From: CAZEFK01 sp964511405
GTDB lineage: Bacteria > Pseudomonadota > Alphaproteobacteria > Elsterales > Elsteraceae
Assembly: GCA_964511405.1 (NCBI GenBank)
Contig: CAZEFK010000201.1
Coordinates: forward strand, 1 to 13,107
Direction of reading: 5' to 3'
Length of the DNA: 13,107 nucleotides
A program made the position numbers and the translations under genes. The notes under the pieces are model-generated. The model saw only the letters and a program-made list of their open reading frames with translations, was not told the origin of the DNA and did no database searches. Shown in pieces: positions 6,875 through 13,107 of the stretch; the first letter of the stretch is position 1, and the number at the start of each line of letters is the position of its first letter.

Positions 6875-8914
6875 ATGGGGGCTATGGTGGACGCAGACGA
6901 CAAGCTTTTCGGCCCTGGGCGGCAACGGTCGTTTGCTCCATACCTCGCGCCGCGCGAACGAAAGAAGCTGCATTCGGTCCTGAGCGCCGGGGCAGCCGTT
7001 CCTCCGGCTTTTGCGGAGGAACTCCGGGCGCTCGCACGTCGCTATATCGACGACGGCGATAGCCTGAAACTGAGAACGATCTGCTTGCTCGTTGCCGACC
7101 TCTGCGAACAGGGGTGGCGCGTCGATGTCAGCAGCGCCGGAATCACCTTCGGCCCTCCGGGCATCGCTCGCGACGGTGAGGAGAGTGTCGACGAGGTTAA
7201 AGCGCGGGTTCGGTCTGCACTCCAGTCCGCCCGCGATCGCCAACTAAGAGAGCCGTCGGTTCGGTCGTTTCTGGCCCGGATGGAGCGGCGCACGAAGCGG
7301 GCACAGGGTCGTTGGTCGGTGCTCGACGTTATCGACGACGGTGCCGACCTTGCGCGACGTTTTCGCGCTATCAATGGGCTGCCCGATTCGGAGCGCGAAG
7401 CAGCTCTCGCACAACTGGTCGATCCCGTCCTCGAAATCTGTGAGCCCGGTGCGAAATGTTCTGAGACCGGACTGCCCTTGATCGATATTTGGCGCTATTT
7501 CCGGCATACGTGGGCCCACGAATATCGTTCGATTCCCGGACGCCAGATGATGGTCCTTGTTCGCAACAAGGCAAGGCCTCGCAGGCCTGTCATTGGGATT
7601 GCGATGTTGGCAAGTCCGGTGATGCGCCTGAGCGCTCGGGATGAATGGATTGGCTGGCGGCTTGACGTCGTCGCTGCGCGACTTCGCAGCGGCGAGTTGG
7701 ACCCCGGCGCTTTCAGCGCAGCGATGCTGGATCGCCTAGACACTTCCATTGCGGCAATTCGATGGGACGATCTCGCCAGCGCTGACGAGATCGCTGCCCC
7801 GTCCGAAAGGCTGGCGCTTCGACTGGAGCAGCGAGCTGCCGGCGCTGCAGCAGCCCGCGAAGCGCAATTGCGAGCCCATTTTGAGGTGCATCGAGGTGAG
7901 GAGCAGGTCCCTCCATTCCGCGGCGAGGTGAAATGTGCAGAGCCAGACACTGACTGGCGCACAGCCTCCGAAGACATTCTATTTTTGCAAAAACGCGCGG
8001 CAGGCCTGGCGCAGTTATGCTTTGCAAAGCAGACATTCCAAGCCTGTGACCTGCGCCGCGACCCGGCAAAAGCACTTCAGCAACTCCTTGCCAGTCGCGC
8101 CGGTCAACGAACAATCAATATTGTTCTCGCTGAGTTCCGCAAAGCCGGACTTTCCAGTGAGATCGTTGATCTCAGCATCTGCGGGGCTGTTCATCCATAT
8201 AACGAAATCCTGGGCGGGAAGCTCGTTGCACTCTTGCTCACGTCCCGGGAAATTCATGATGCTTATGCGAAGCGATACGGCCAGCAGGTCAGTGTCATTG
8301 CCTCCCAAATGGCTGGCCGCGCGATTACGAAACCAGCAGATCTGAAAATACTAACGACTACGAGCCTCTATGGTGTAGGCTCTAGTCAATACAATCGTCT
8401 GACATTGCGCGCCTCTCAGCATCACGAGCTTGATCACGACCTCGGATACACCAAAATCGGGGAGAGCTTGACCGGTGGATTCGGTACGCTACATCTGAGC
8501 ACAGTCACGGCACATGCGTTGCGGAGCATGGCATTGCTGCGACATGATGCTCGACGGGTAAATAATCGCTTCGGCGAAGGCACAAGCCCTCGACTTCGAC
8601 AAATACGCGAAGGTCTTGATGCTCTGGGGCTAAAAAGCGACGCTGTCTTGCACCATGCCACACCACGTATATTCTACGGATGCGAACTCATTCCTGAGGC
8701 GCGAGCATCACTGATGGGTGTCGGCTCTACGCGCATGGACAGCGCCTGTGGTGTTCGCGATATTGCAGCTGCTTGGCGTCGGCGCTGGCTTTCCAATCGA
8801 GTCCGGCGCCCTCAAACCCTTGACGCCCTTCGGGCTCTTGGGTCTACCAGCATCCGAGCCATCCTTCATGCCGACACGGATGGGCAATTCCTGTTGCCGA
8901 TCGAACCGCGCTAA
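6875..8914 (+). CDS. DUF4338 (DruA-type) domain protein, large form
   Basis: About 679 residues. The start is uncertain: GTG 6863, ATG 6875 or ATG 6884 are in frame. 6875 is preferred because GGGGTG lies about 10 bases upstream, while the G-run before 6884 is too close. The DUF4338 signature is clear in two blocks. The first, near residues 204-262, has DIWRYFRHTW, YRSIPGRQMMVLVR, VIGIAMLASPV and RDEWIGW. The second, from about 432 on, has ICGAVHPYNEILGGKLVALL, LTTTSLYGVGSSQYNRL, LGYTKIGES, GFGTLHLS and FGEGTSPRLRQIREGLDALG. About 200 residues precede the first block and roughly 170 lie between the blocks, with charged helix-rich sequence. DUF4338 is the DruA family of Druantia anti-phage systems, and members also occur alone on mobile elements; the biochemical activity is not settled to my knowledge. 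No DruE-type helicase is present. Being last in an operon with two GHKL ATPases points to a different partnership. The neighbour on the other strand ends 21 bases away. Confidence 0.8.
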   Translation: MGAMVDADDKLFGPGRQRSFAPYLAPRERKKLHSVLSAGAAVPPAFAEELRALARRYIDDGDSLKLRTICLLVADLCEQGWRVDVSSAGITFGPPGIARDGEESVDEVKARVRSALQSARDRQLREPSVRSFLARMERRTKRAQGRWSVLDVIDDGADLARRFRAINGLPDSEREAALAQLVDPVLEICEPGAKCSETGLPLIDIWRYFRHTWAHEYRSIPGRQMMVLVRNKARPRRPVIGIAMLASPVMRLSARDEWIGWRLDVVAARLRSGELDPGAFSAAMLDRLDTSIAAIRWDDLASADEIAAPSERLALRLEQRAAGAAAAREAQLRAHFEVHRGEEQVPPFRGEVKCAEPDTDWRTASEDILFLQKRAAGLAQLCFAKQTFQACDLRRDPAKALQQLLASRAGQRTINIVLAEFRKAGLSSEIVDLSICGAVHPYNEILGGKLVALLLTSREIHDAYAKRYGQQVSVIASQMAGRAITKPADLKILTTTSLYGVGSSQYNRLTLRASQHHELDHDLGYTKIGESLTGGFGTLHLSTVTAHALRSMALLRHDARRVNNRFGEGTSPRLRQIREGLDALGLKSDAVLHHATPRIFYGCELIPEARASLMGVGSTRMDSACGVRDIAAAWRRRWLSNRVRRPQTLDALRALGSTSIRAILHADTDGQFLLPIEPR

Positions 8915-8935
8915 TCGCTGGCCTGCGGCGGAGCA

Positions 8936-9432
8936 TCAGTTGGTAAGGGCCGCTGCCAGCAACCGTTCGACAATGACGCAGTCGCGCCACTGCCCATCGA
9001 GCCGGCCGTGGCGCTCATAGATGCCGACCTCCCGGAAGCCCAGGCTGCGCATCAGCCCCCGGCTGGCGGCGTTCTCCACGAAGATCCGCGATATCAGCTT
9101 CCAGAGTCCGGCAGCTTCCGACGCCACGATCAGTGCCTGCATCGCCACGCGGCCGGCGCTACTTCGCCGCCCATCGCGCGGGACATAGACCGAGAACTCG
9201 GCGATACCGGCATACCAAGCCGTGGACCGTTAGGCTGATGCCGAGGCCCAGGCAATGACCTCCCCGCTGTCCTCAACCACGACCAGCGGCAGGCCGCGCT
9301 GGAGCCAGGGCGCGATGTCCGCCGGCTGGCGTGGCTCGTCTGGAAGGTCGCGATACGGTCCTCGATGCCCTGATTGTCGATCCGGCAGATGGCCTCGATG
9401 TCGGCCCCGGTCGCGGGGCGCGTTGTCAGCAT
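8936..9432 (-). pseudogene. ArsN1-like GNAT N-acetyltransferase, broken by frameshift and stop codon
   Basis: The start is the ATG at 9432, with ribosome site GGAGGG, 20 bases after the MFS stop. The intact reading would be about 165 residues: MLTTRPATGADIEAICRIDN and QGIEDRIATF at the N-terminus, FSVYVPRDGRR and VAMQALIVASEAAGLWK in the acetyl-CoA core, and ENAASRGLMRSLGF with GQWRDCVIVERLL at the C-terminus. This is the phosphinothricin/arsinothricin acetyltransferase type found in arsenic operons. Two lesions are visible. A one-base loss near 9340 shifts frame right after IATFQT, and a TAA at 9232-9230 replaces a tyrosine codon in the restored frame (ASA-stop-RSTAWYAG). The product would be non-functional. 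It was the last gene of the decayed arsenic operon and now ends 21 bases from the DruA-domain gene. Confidence 0.75.
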
Positions 9433-9452
9433 GACGTCCCTCCGGCGACAGG

Positions 9453-10386
9453 TTACGCCGCGGGCCGCCGGACCGCGGCGAGCAAGGTCAGGGCCAGCGT
9501 CAGGTTGGCGAGCGCAGCGACGCAGATCCAGTCCAGCGCGCCGGCAGCGCCGCTCCAGACCACCAGCAGCGACCCGATCGAGGGCGCCGCCGCCTGCACG
9601 ATCAGGCTCGGCATGGCCAGCCGCCCCATCAGGGCGGCGTAGCAGGCGGGCCCGAACAGGGCGAGCGGCAGCGTCCCCCGTGCGATCGACTCCAGCCCGA
9701 TGCCGGCGCCGTAGAGGATCAGTGCCGGGACCAGCACCGGCTGGCCGCTGACGAGCGCCGACAGGCCGAGCAGGACGAGCGTGGTCGAGGCCGCCTTGGT
9801 CCAGATCGGGTGAAGGAACCGGCCGACCGCCATCTCGATCGCCCGGGCACCGACCTGCGACGGGCCGACCACGGCGCCCAGCGACACGGCGGCGGCGAGC
9901 GTCAGGTCGCGGGCCTGCAGCAGCGTCAGCAGGTGGACCGAGATCACCGCCGAGACGCCGGACGCCAGGGTGAGCGACCCGGCGAGCAGCCCGAGCAGCA
10001 GGGGCGGCCGGGCGGCCGGTGACGGGGTTGTCGGCCGGGCCCTCCGCCGCCGAAGGCGCATCGCCCGCGACGGCCGGCAGCGCCGCCAGGTAGAGCGGCA
10101 GGACCAGGGCGATGTGGATGCCGGCATAGGCGAGGCAGGCGCCGCGCCAGCCCAACTCGCTCACCAGCAGCGCCGATAGTGGCCGGCAGGCGGTGCTGGC
10201 GAAGCCGCCGAACAGCGTCAGGGTGGTGATCGCCGAGCGCGCGCCCCGGCCGTAGATCCGGCCGAGCGCGCCGAACGTCGCGTCATAGAGCCCGCCGCGC
10301 ATTGCCGAGCCCCATCACCACCCAGGCGGCGAGATAGGTCGGGAGGCCGGGCGCCAGCGCCAGGCCAGCGAGCCCGGCGGCGAGCA
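9453..10386 (-). pseudogene. MFS transporter of the arsenic operon, N-terminally deleted and frameshifted
   Basis: The recognisable product runs LAAGLAGLALAPGLPTYLAA, AITTLTLFGGFASTAC, LGWRGACLAYAGIHIALVLP, then LLLGLLAGSLTLASGVSAV, VVGPSQVGARAIEMAVGRFL, RGTLPLALFGPACYAALMGR and ends AAVRRPAA at 9453. It is a 12-helix-type major facilitator of the kind placed beside arsC and aquaporins and presumed to export arsenic species. The start and about the first 75 residues are missing: the sequence begins inside the aquaporin gene at about 10386. Two single-base frameshifts follow, an extra base at about 10303 (before MRGGLYDATFG) and another near 10016-10018 (after NPVT). On three counts it cannot make a working transporter. 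The GNAT pseudogene starts 20 bases downstream. Confidence 0.75.
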
Positions 10387-10757
10387 AACATTGCGTGGGC
10401 GGCCACGGTCGCGGCGACGCCGCCCAGGACCTGCGCCAGGCCGTAGGCTGCGACTTCGCGGGGCGCCAACTCGCGGCGGAGCGCCATCACCAGCGAGACG
10501 GCCGGGTTGAAATGGGCGCCGGAGATCGGCCCCAGGATGGTGATGAGCACGATCAGGATGGCGCCGGTCGGCAGCGTGTTGCCCAGCAGTTGCAGCGCCA
10601 CGTCGGCGGTCAGCGCGGCGGTCATGATGCCGCAGCCGACCACCGTCGCGACCAGCAGGCCGGTGCCCAGCGCCTCGGCCGCGAGGCGCCGCGACAGGGT
10701 GAACGACACCGCCCGGCCCTCGCCGGGCCGGGCGACCCGCGCCGCAGCGGCGGTCAC
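10387..10757 (-). pseudogene. Aquaporin/MIP channel (AqpS-like), 3' half deleted and fused to the MFS remnant
   Basis: The start GTG at 10757 overlaps the frame-corrected arsC stop as GTGA, the classic coupled start. The sequence reads like an aquaporin for about 124 residues: LAAEALGTGLLVATVVGCGI, GNTLPTGAILIVLITILGPI, then the first NPA box GAHFNPAVSLVMAL, and on to LGGVAATVAAHAMF. The family then needs a second half with another NPA box, but at about 10385 the frame runs into MFS-transporter sequence instead. A deletion therefore joined the two genes, removing the second half-channel. Aquaglyceroporins of this type move arsenite or methylated arsenicals in arsenic operons (established for AqpS). 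The open frame continues to about 10218 but encodes out-of-frame transporter residues. Confidence 0.75.
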
Positions 10758-11190
10758 GGCGACGCGCCCGGGCCGACCCGGCGACCGTGCTCGTCAATCA
10801 CCCGCTCGCCGTCCTCCTTGGCGAAGGCGCCCTGCTGCGGCCGGTCCAGCAGGTCGAGCACGGCCTCCGACGGCCGGCACAGCTTGACCCCGAGGGGCGA
10901 GCGACGATCGGCCGGTTGATCAGGATCCGATGGGCCATCATGGCGTCGAGCAGCTGCGCGTCGGTGAGGGCCGGGTCGCCGAGGCGGAGGTCGTGGTAGG
11001 GCGTGCCCTTCTCGCGCAGCAGGGCGCGGACCGAGATGCCCATGCGGCTGATCAGCTCGACCAGCAGGTCGCGGGCGGGCGGCGTCTTCAGGTACTCGAT
11101 CACGTGCGGCTCAATGCCGGCGTTGCGGATCATGGCGAGCGTGTTGCGCGACGTGCCGCAATCCGGGTTGTGGTAGATGACGACGTCCAT
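10754..11190 (-). pseudogene. arsC: Arsenate reductase ArsC (glutaredoxin-coupled type), frameshifted near the C-terminus
   Basis: The ATG at 11190 begins MDVVIYHNPDCGTSRNTLA, with the catalytic cysteine at residue 11 in the CGTSRNT loop. YLKTPPARDLLVELISRMG, LREKGTPYHDL and AHRILINRPIV follow as in the thioredoxin-fold arsenate reductases that use glutathione and glutaredoxin. A one-base shift at about 10892-10903, just after INRPIV, throws out the tail. In the corrected frame it reads PLGVKLCRPSEAVLDLLDRP and stops at 10754, overlapping the aquaporin GTG by four bases, which supports the corrected reading. As written, the shifted frame stops at about 10798 with unrelated residues. The active-site half and RP motif remain, so residual activity cannot be excluded. 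No arsR regulator is present upstream. Confidence 0.85.
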
Positions 11191-11217
11191 GGCCGGCCTC
11201 ACGCCACGCTAGTAAAG

Positions 11218-11248
11218 AGGCCGGGACGGCTAGGCGTCCCGGCCTTTT
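11218..11248 (+). terminator. Strong rho-independent terminator-like hairpin upstream of arsC
   Basis: GGCCGGGACG (11219-11228), loop GCTAGG, then CGTCCCGGCC (11235-11244) and TTTT: a perfect 10-pair stem with a T-run on the plus strand. On the minus strand it is followed by CTCTTTACT, so it may work both ways. It lies about 28 bases ahead of arsC and would block minus-strand transcription coming from the sigma-like copy. It may belong to a gene lost from this junction. Confidence 0.7.
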
Positions 11249-11374
11249 GACGTGTCGGCCGGCGCATCGGACAAGGAGGTGCCGGCGCATTCAATCGCCG
11301 CTTTACTGCATGAGAGCGCGGGGACTGCTAAGGACGCTTAGTGGGCCTCCGTTGAGGATAGATCGTCGTCATGG

Positions 11375-12025
11375 CTAGGCGGCCGCGCGCCAGGTCGCGG
11401 CGAAGGCGGCAATCCGCCGAGTGAGGCTGAAGCGGCTGATACCCAGGAGGGTAGCAACCGCGCCGACCGGCTCGCCATCGATGTGGATCAGGCGCAGCGC
11501 GAGTGCCGTCTCCGGCGTCGCGCTGTCAAGGATGGCTTCGATCGCGAGACGATCCTCGACAAGCTTGACCTCGTTTTCCGCTGCCAGGCTCGACACGCGG
11601 CCGAAGTCCAGCCTCACCGATGGCCCGTCTTTCACCAGGATCTGCTCGATCTCCCGAGGACCAATCACCCGCCCGATGTCCTCAGCGGCGACCTTGGCAA
11701 CCCGAGCCTCAGTCGAATTGTGGCGGGTTCGCTGACCAGGAGGGGCATAGCTCGCACGCACAATCCGGATCGCAGCATAAATGGCCCTGCGAAAGGCTTG
11801 TTTCGGCGATTGAGTCTGAATCGCCAAAGGGCCCGCAGCAAACAATTCCGCGAAGGCCTCGTGGAAGATCTCCTCATGCAAGTCCTCGGGCAGGTCTCTG
11901 CAGCGGTGGTTCGTAATTCGCCGAGCGTAGCGATAAGCCTGATCGCCAAGGCGTTGTTGATTGTAATGCTGGCCCGTTAGAGCCAGGCGGAGCAAATTGT
12001 CGAGTGTGGTCGAGACACCGTTCAT
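11375..12025 (-). CDS. Sigma-factor-like (ECF-type) DNA-binding protein, orphan copy 2
   Basis: The ATG at 12025 is aligned with the start of copy 1 (MNGVSTTLDNLLRLALTGQ against MSGVSITLDDLLRLALTGQ); earlier in-frame residues fall in the conserved non-coding leader. The protein is 216 residues and about two-thirds identical to the product of 4464-5114 by eye. Nearly invariant blocks are YNQQRLG, AYRYARRI, IQTQSPKQAFRRAIY, VRASYAPPG, KVAAED and the terminal helix-turn-helix GISRFSLTRRIAAF. No GHKL ATPase follows. Where the ATPase 2 start would be there is only an ATG two bases after the stop, opening a 14-codon frame (11372-11328), perhaps a relic. The reading frame is intact and its leader is kept, so it may still be expressed and cross-talk with copy 1. 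Confidence 0.65.
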   Translation of the reverse strand: MNGVSTTLDNLLRLALTGQHYNQQRLGDQAYRYARRITNHRCRDLPEDLHEEIFHEAFAELFAAGPLAIQTQSPKQAFRRAIYAAIRIVRASYAPPGQRTRHNSTEARVAKVAAEDIGRVIGPREIEQILVKDGPSVRLDFGRVSSLAAENEVKLVEDRLAIEAILDSATPETALALRLIHIDGEPVGAVATLLGISRFSLTRRIAAFAATWRAAA

Positions 12026-12180
12026 CACGGAGTTGCCCTTTCGTTGCATTGGCCTTACAAGGTCCAACTTGAAGGCCGATGCAGCGTCCGGGGGACATGG
12101 CGGCTCGTGGCCGCGTTCTCCGCACTGGTCTCGAGCTGGTGCACACTACTATGGCCAGGCTTTTACGCTTTTGTGCGCCA
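12026..12180 (-). promoter_or_regulatory. Conserved promoter-like element and structured leader of sigma-like gene (copy 2)
   Basis: Read on the minus strand from 12180 this gives GGCGCACAA (12179-12171), 12 bases, CTGGCC (12158-12153), CCAGCTCGAGACCAGTG, hairpin GCGGC-CACGA-GCCGC (12114-12100), the CCGGACGCTGCATC block, hairpin 12077-12051, and AAAGGG as a weaker ribosome site. It matches 4310-4463 almost base for base. The ribosome site differs (GGAGG in copy 1, GGGCA here), and so does the upstream complement (CCTCC against CCCCC). Confidence 0.65.
12051..12077 (-). promoter_or_regulatory. Bulged leader hairpin upstream of sigma-like copy 2
   Basis: On the minus strand GGCCTT pairs perfectly with AAGGCC and CAAG with CTTG around loop TTGGAC, with a single unpaired T. 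The stem is one pair stronger than its twin at 4414-4439 (U-A in place of U-G), while the loop sequence and length differ (6 against 5 bases). This is the pattern expected of a selected RNA structure. Confidence 0.5.
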
Positions 12181-12318
12181 AATGATGGAAAGCCCGCGGG
12201 ACCGGTGCTTGTTAGTTGCTCCTGACTACCATCATCGATGGGTCGATCATGCCCCCACTTCGCTAACAACGCCCTGAGAGTGAGAGGGAGGCCGGGTTTT
12301 CCCCGACGGAATAGGGTT

Positions 12319-12335
12319 CGGGAGAGAGGCTCCCG
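12319..12335 (+). repeat. Hairpin CGGGAG-AGAGG-CTCCCG in the DUF932 leader
   Basis: It has perfect 6-base arms, sits about 22 bases upstream of the DUF932 ATG, and lies within a purine-rich leader (GAGAGGGAGG, then GGGTTTTCCCC) of a style I associate with alphaproteobacterial plasmid genes. It may affect translation or mRNA stability. Confidence 0.35.
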
Positions 12336-12357
12336 GTGTCCGTCGTGGAGATATCCG

Positions 12358-13059
12358 ATGCCTCACATCGAAGGAGCGGACGCCGTTCACGGCCGCACGG
12401 GCGGCTACAAAGTTGATGTGACCCGGGGCGAGCGGGTCGGCCGCGTATCCTCGGAATGGTTCGCCCGGCCGGCGGACGAGCGCTACTTGTCCCTGTCGGA
12501 CCTCTATGCCGCGGTGCGCGGCCGGACTGAGCGCAGTCGGACCCGAACCGTGGAAAGCGCAGCGATCCGGGTGGAGGCCAGCCGGGACGACGCCGAGCGG
12601 TTGGCGCTGATCCTGCCTGGATCCGAGGCGCCAGTCGCGCCGACGCATTGGAGCTTCGGCCAACTCGCGGGCCTGGTCGGGGCGCCGGCGGCGTATCTGC
12701 GCCAGTTGCCGGCACCGCTGGCCGGCATCAACCTGCAATACGGACTGACCTCGCACCGCGCCGAACAGGTGAAGACGCTGGAGATCGAAGCCGGCCGGGC
12801 TGAACTGCGCGCGGTCACCGGCCCCGACTACGGCCGCATTTTCGACCATGAACTGGTCGAGGCCGTGCAGCGCATCGCGGGCAACGGAACCGGCGATACA
12901 CGCTGGAAGGTGCCTGGCGTGCTCGATTGGTCGACCGGCGTCTACAACCCGTGCGTCGACATCACCAAGGATACAACGACGCTCTATGCCTCCGATCGGG
13001 ACGTCTTCCTGTTCCTGGTCGACGACCTCAACCCGATCGAGGCCGGCCGACTGCGCTGA
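12358..13059 (+). CDS. DUF932 family phage/plasmid-like protein, shorter than usual (probably truncated)
   Basis: The ATG at 12358 follows GGAG (12347-12350) by 7 bases; the frame is open upstream only through the purine-rich leader. The protein is 233 residues. Family landmarks include the N-terminal PADERYLSLSDLYAAV, then WSFGQLAGLVGAPAAYL, LTSHRAEQVKTL, AVTGPDYGRIFDHELV, WSTGVYNPCVDITKDTTTLY and SDRDVFLFLVDDLNPIEAG. Members are typically 350-400 residues and continue past the EAGRL motif with a conserved block; here a TGA follows GRLR at once. Another frame stays open to the window edge but shows no clear family match, so this is either a frameshift, a replaced 3' end or a genuine short form. 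DUF932 genes are common on plasmids, prophages and integrative elements and their role is not established. It is divergent from the sigma-like copy at 11375-12025. Confidence 0.7.
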   Translation: MPHIEGADAVHGRTGGYKVDVTRGERVGRVSSEWFARPADERYLSLSDLYAAVRGRTERSRTRTVESAAIRVEASRDDAERLALILPGSEAPVAPTHWSFGQLAGLVGAPAAYLRQLPAPLAGINLQYGLTSHRAEQVKTLEIEAGRAELRAVTGPDYGRIFDHELVEAVQRIAGNGTGDTRWKVPGVLDWSTGVYNPCVDITKDTTTLYASDRDVFLFLVDDLNPIEAGRLR

Positions 13060-13107
13060 TCCGCGCGATCCGGGCGGCGTCGTGATCCTGCCGACGGGCG
13101 GGCCGGT

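Noticed and set aside
2143..8914. Classic Druantia system
   Set aside because: Only a DruA-type domain is present; there is no DruE helicase or other Dru partner in the window.
9374..11250. Long plus-strand open frames across the arsenic region (for example 10395-10919 and 9374-9751)
   Set aside because: They are low-complexity R/A/P/G-rich translations opposite clearly recognisable minus-strand genes in very GC-rich DNA.
11296..11341. Second IS66-like end (GTAAAGCGGC on the minus strand) or IS scar around CTAAGGACGCTTAG
   Set aside because: The motif is only partly similar to an IS66 end, with no matching inverted repeat or transposase; not supportable.
1..13107. CRISPR arrays, tRNA or rRNA genes
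   Set aside because: No regularly spaced direct repeats and no tRNA or rRNA-like stretches were seen on either strand.

Overview
The window reads as an accessory, mobile-element-rich stretch of a high-GC proteobacterium, most likely an alphaproteobacterium. I infer this from the GC-rich codon use, the type of large serine recombinase, a DUF932 plasmid-type protein and the arsenic gene set. No species can be named from the sequence alone.

Layout. (1) 1-1758, minus strand: a small unknown ORF and a large serine recombinase. The last codons of the recombinase run into what looks like the end of an IS66-type insertion sequence. (2) 1764-2218: a gene-free, locally AT-rich gap that ends in a promoter-like element. 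(3) 2219-8914, plus strand: a four-gene cassette. Gene 1 is a GHKL (MutL/MORC-like) ATPase with its own terminator. A second unit follows: a small sigma-factor-like DNA-binding protein, a second GHKL ATPase beginning one base after it, and a large protein with the DUF4338 (DruA-type) domain known from Druantia anti-phage systems. (4) 8936-11190, minus strand: a decayed arsenic-resistance operon (arsC, aquaporin, MFS transporter, ArsN-like acetyltransferase). Every gene is broken by a frameshift, a stop codon or a deletion. (5) 11375-12180, minus strand: a second copy of the sigma-like gene with its upstream leader but no ATPase partner. (6) 12358-13059: a DUF932 plasmid/phage-like protein that stops early.

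How the parts fit. The two GHKL ATPases are paralogues. They share the ATP-binding motifs, a downstream transducer-like region ending in a KQ motif, and a C-terminal domain. The sigma-like gene lies directly ahead of the second ATPase. Both sigma-like copies and the first ATPase are preceded by the same two-block element, GGCGCACRA-N12-CTGGCC, with exact spacing, so they are probably co-regulated, perhaps by the sigma-like protein itself. The leaders of the two sigma-like copies also share two RNA hairpins. One of these differs only in its loop and by a U-A versus U-G pair. I propose that 2143-8914 is a coherent, possibly undescribed defence or mobile-element conflict system: paired GHKL ATPases, a DruA-domain protein and a sigma-like regulator, next to an integrase. 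No function can be proven from sequence.
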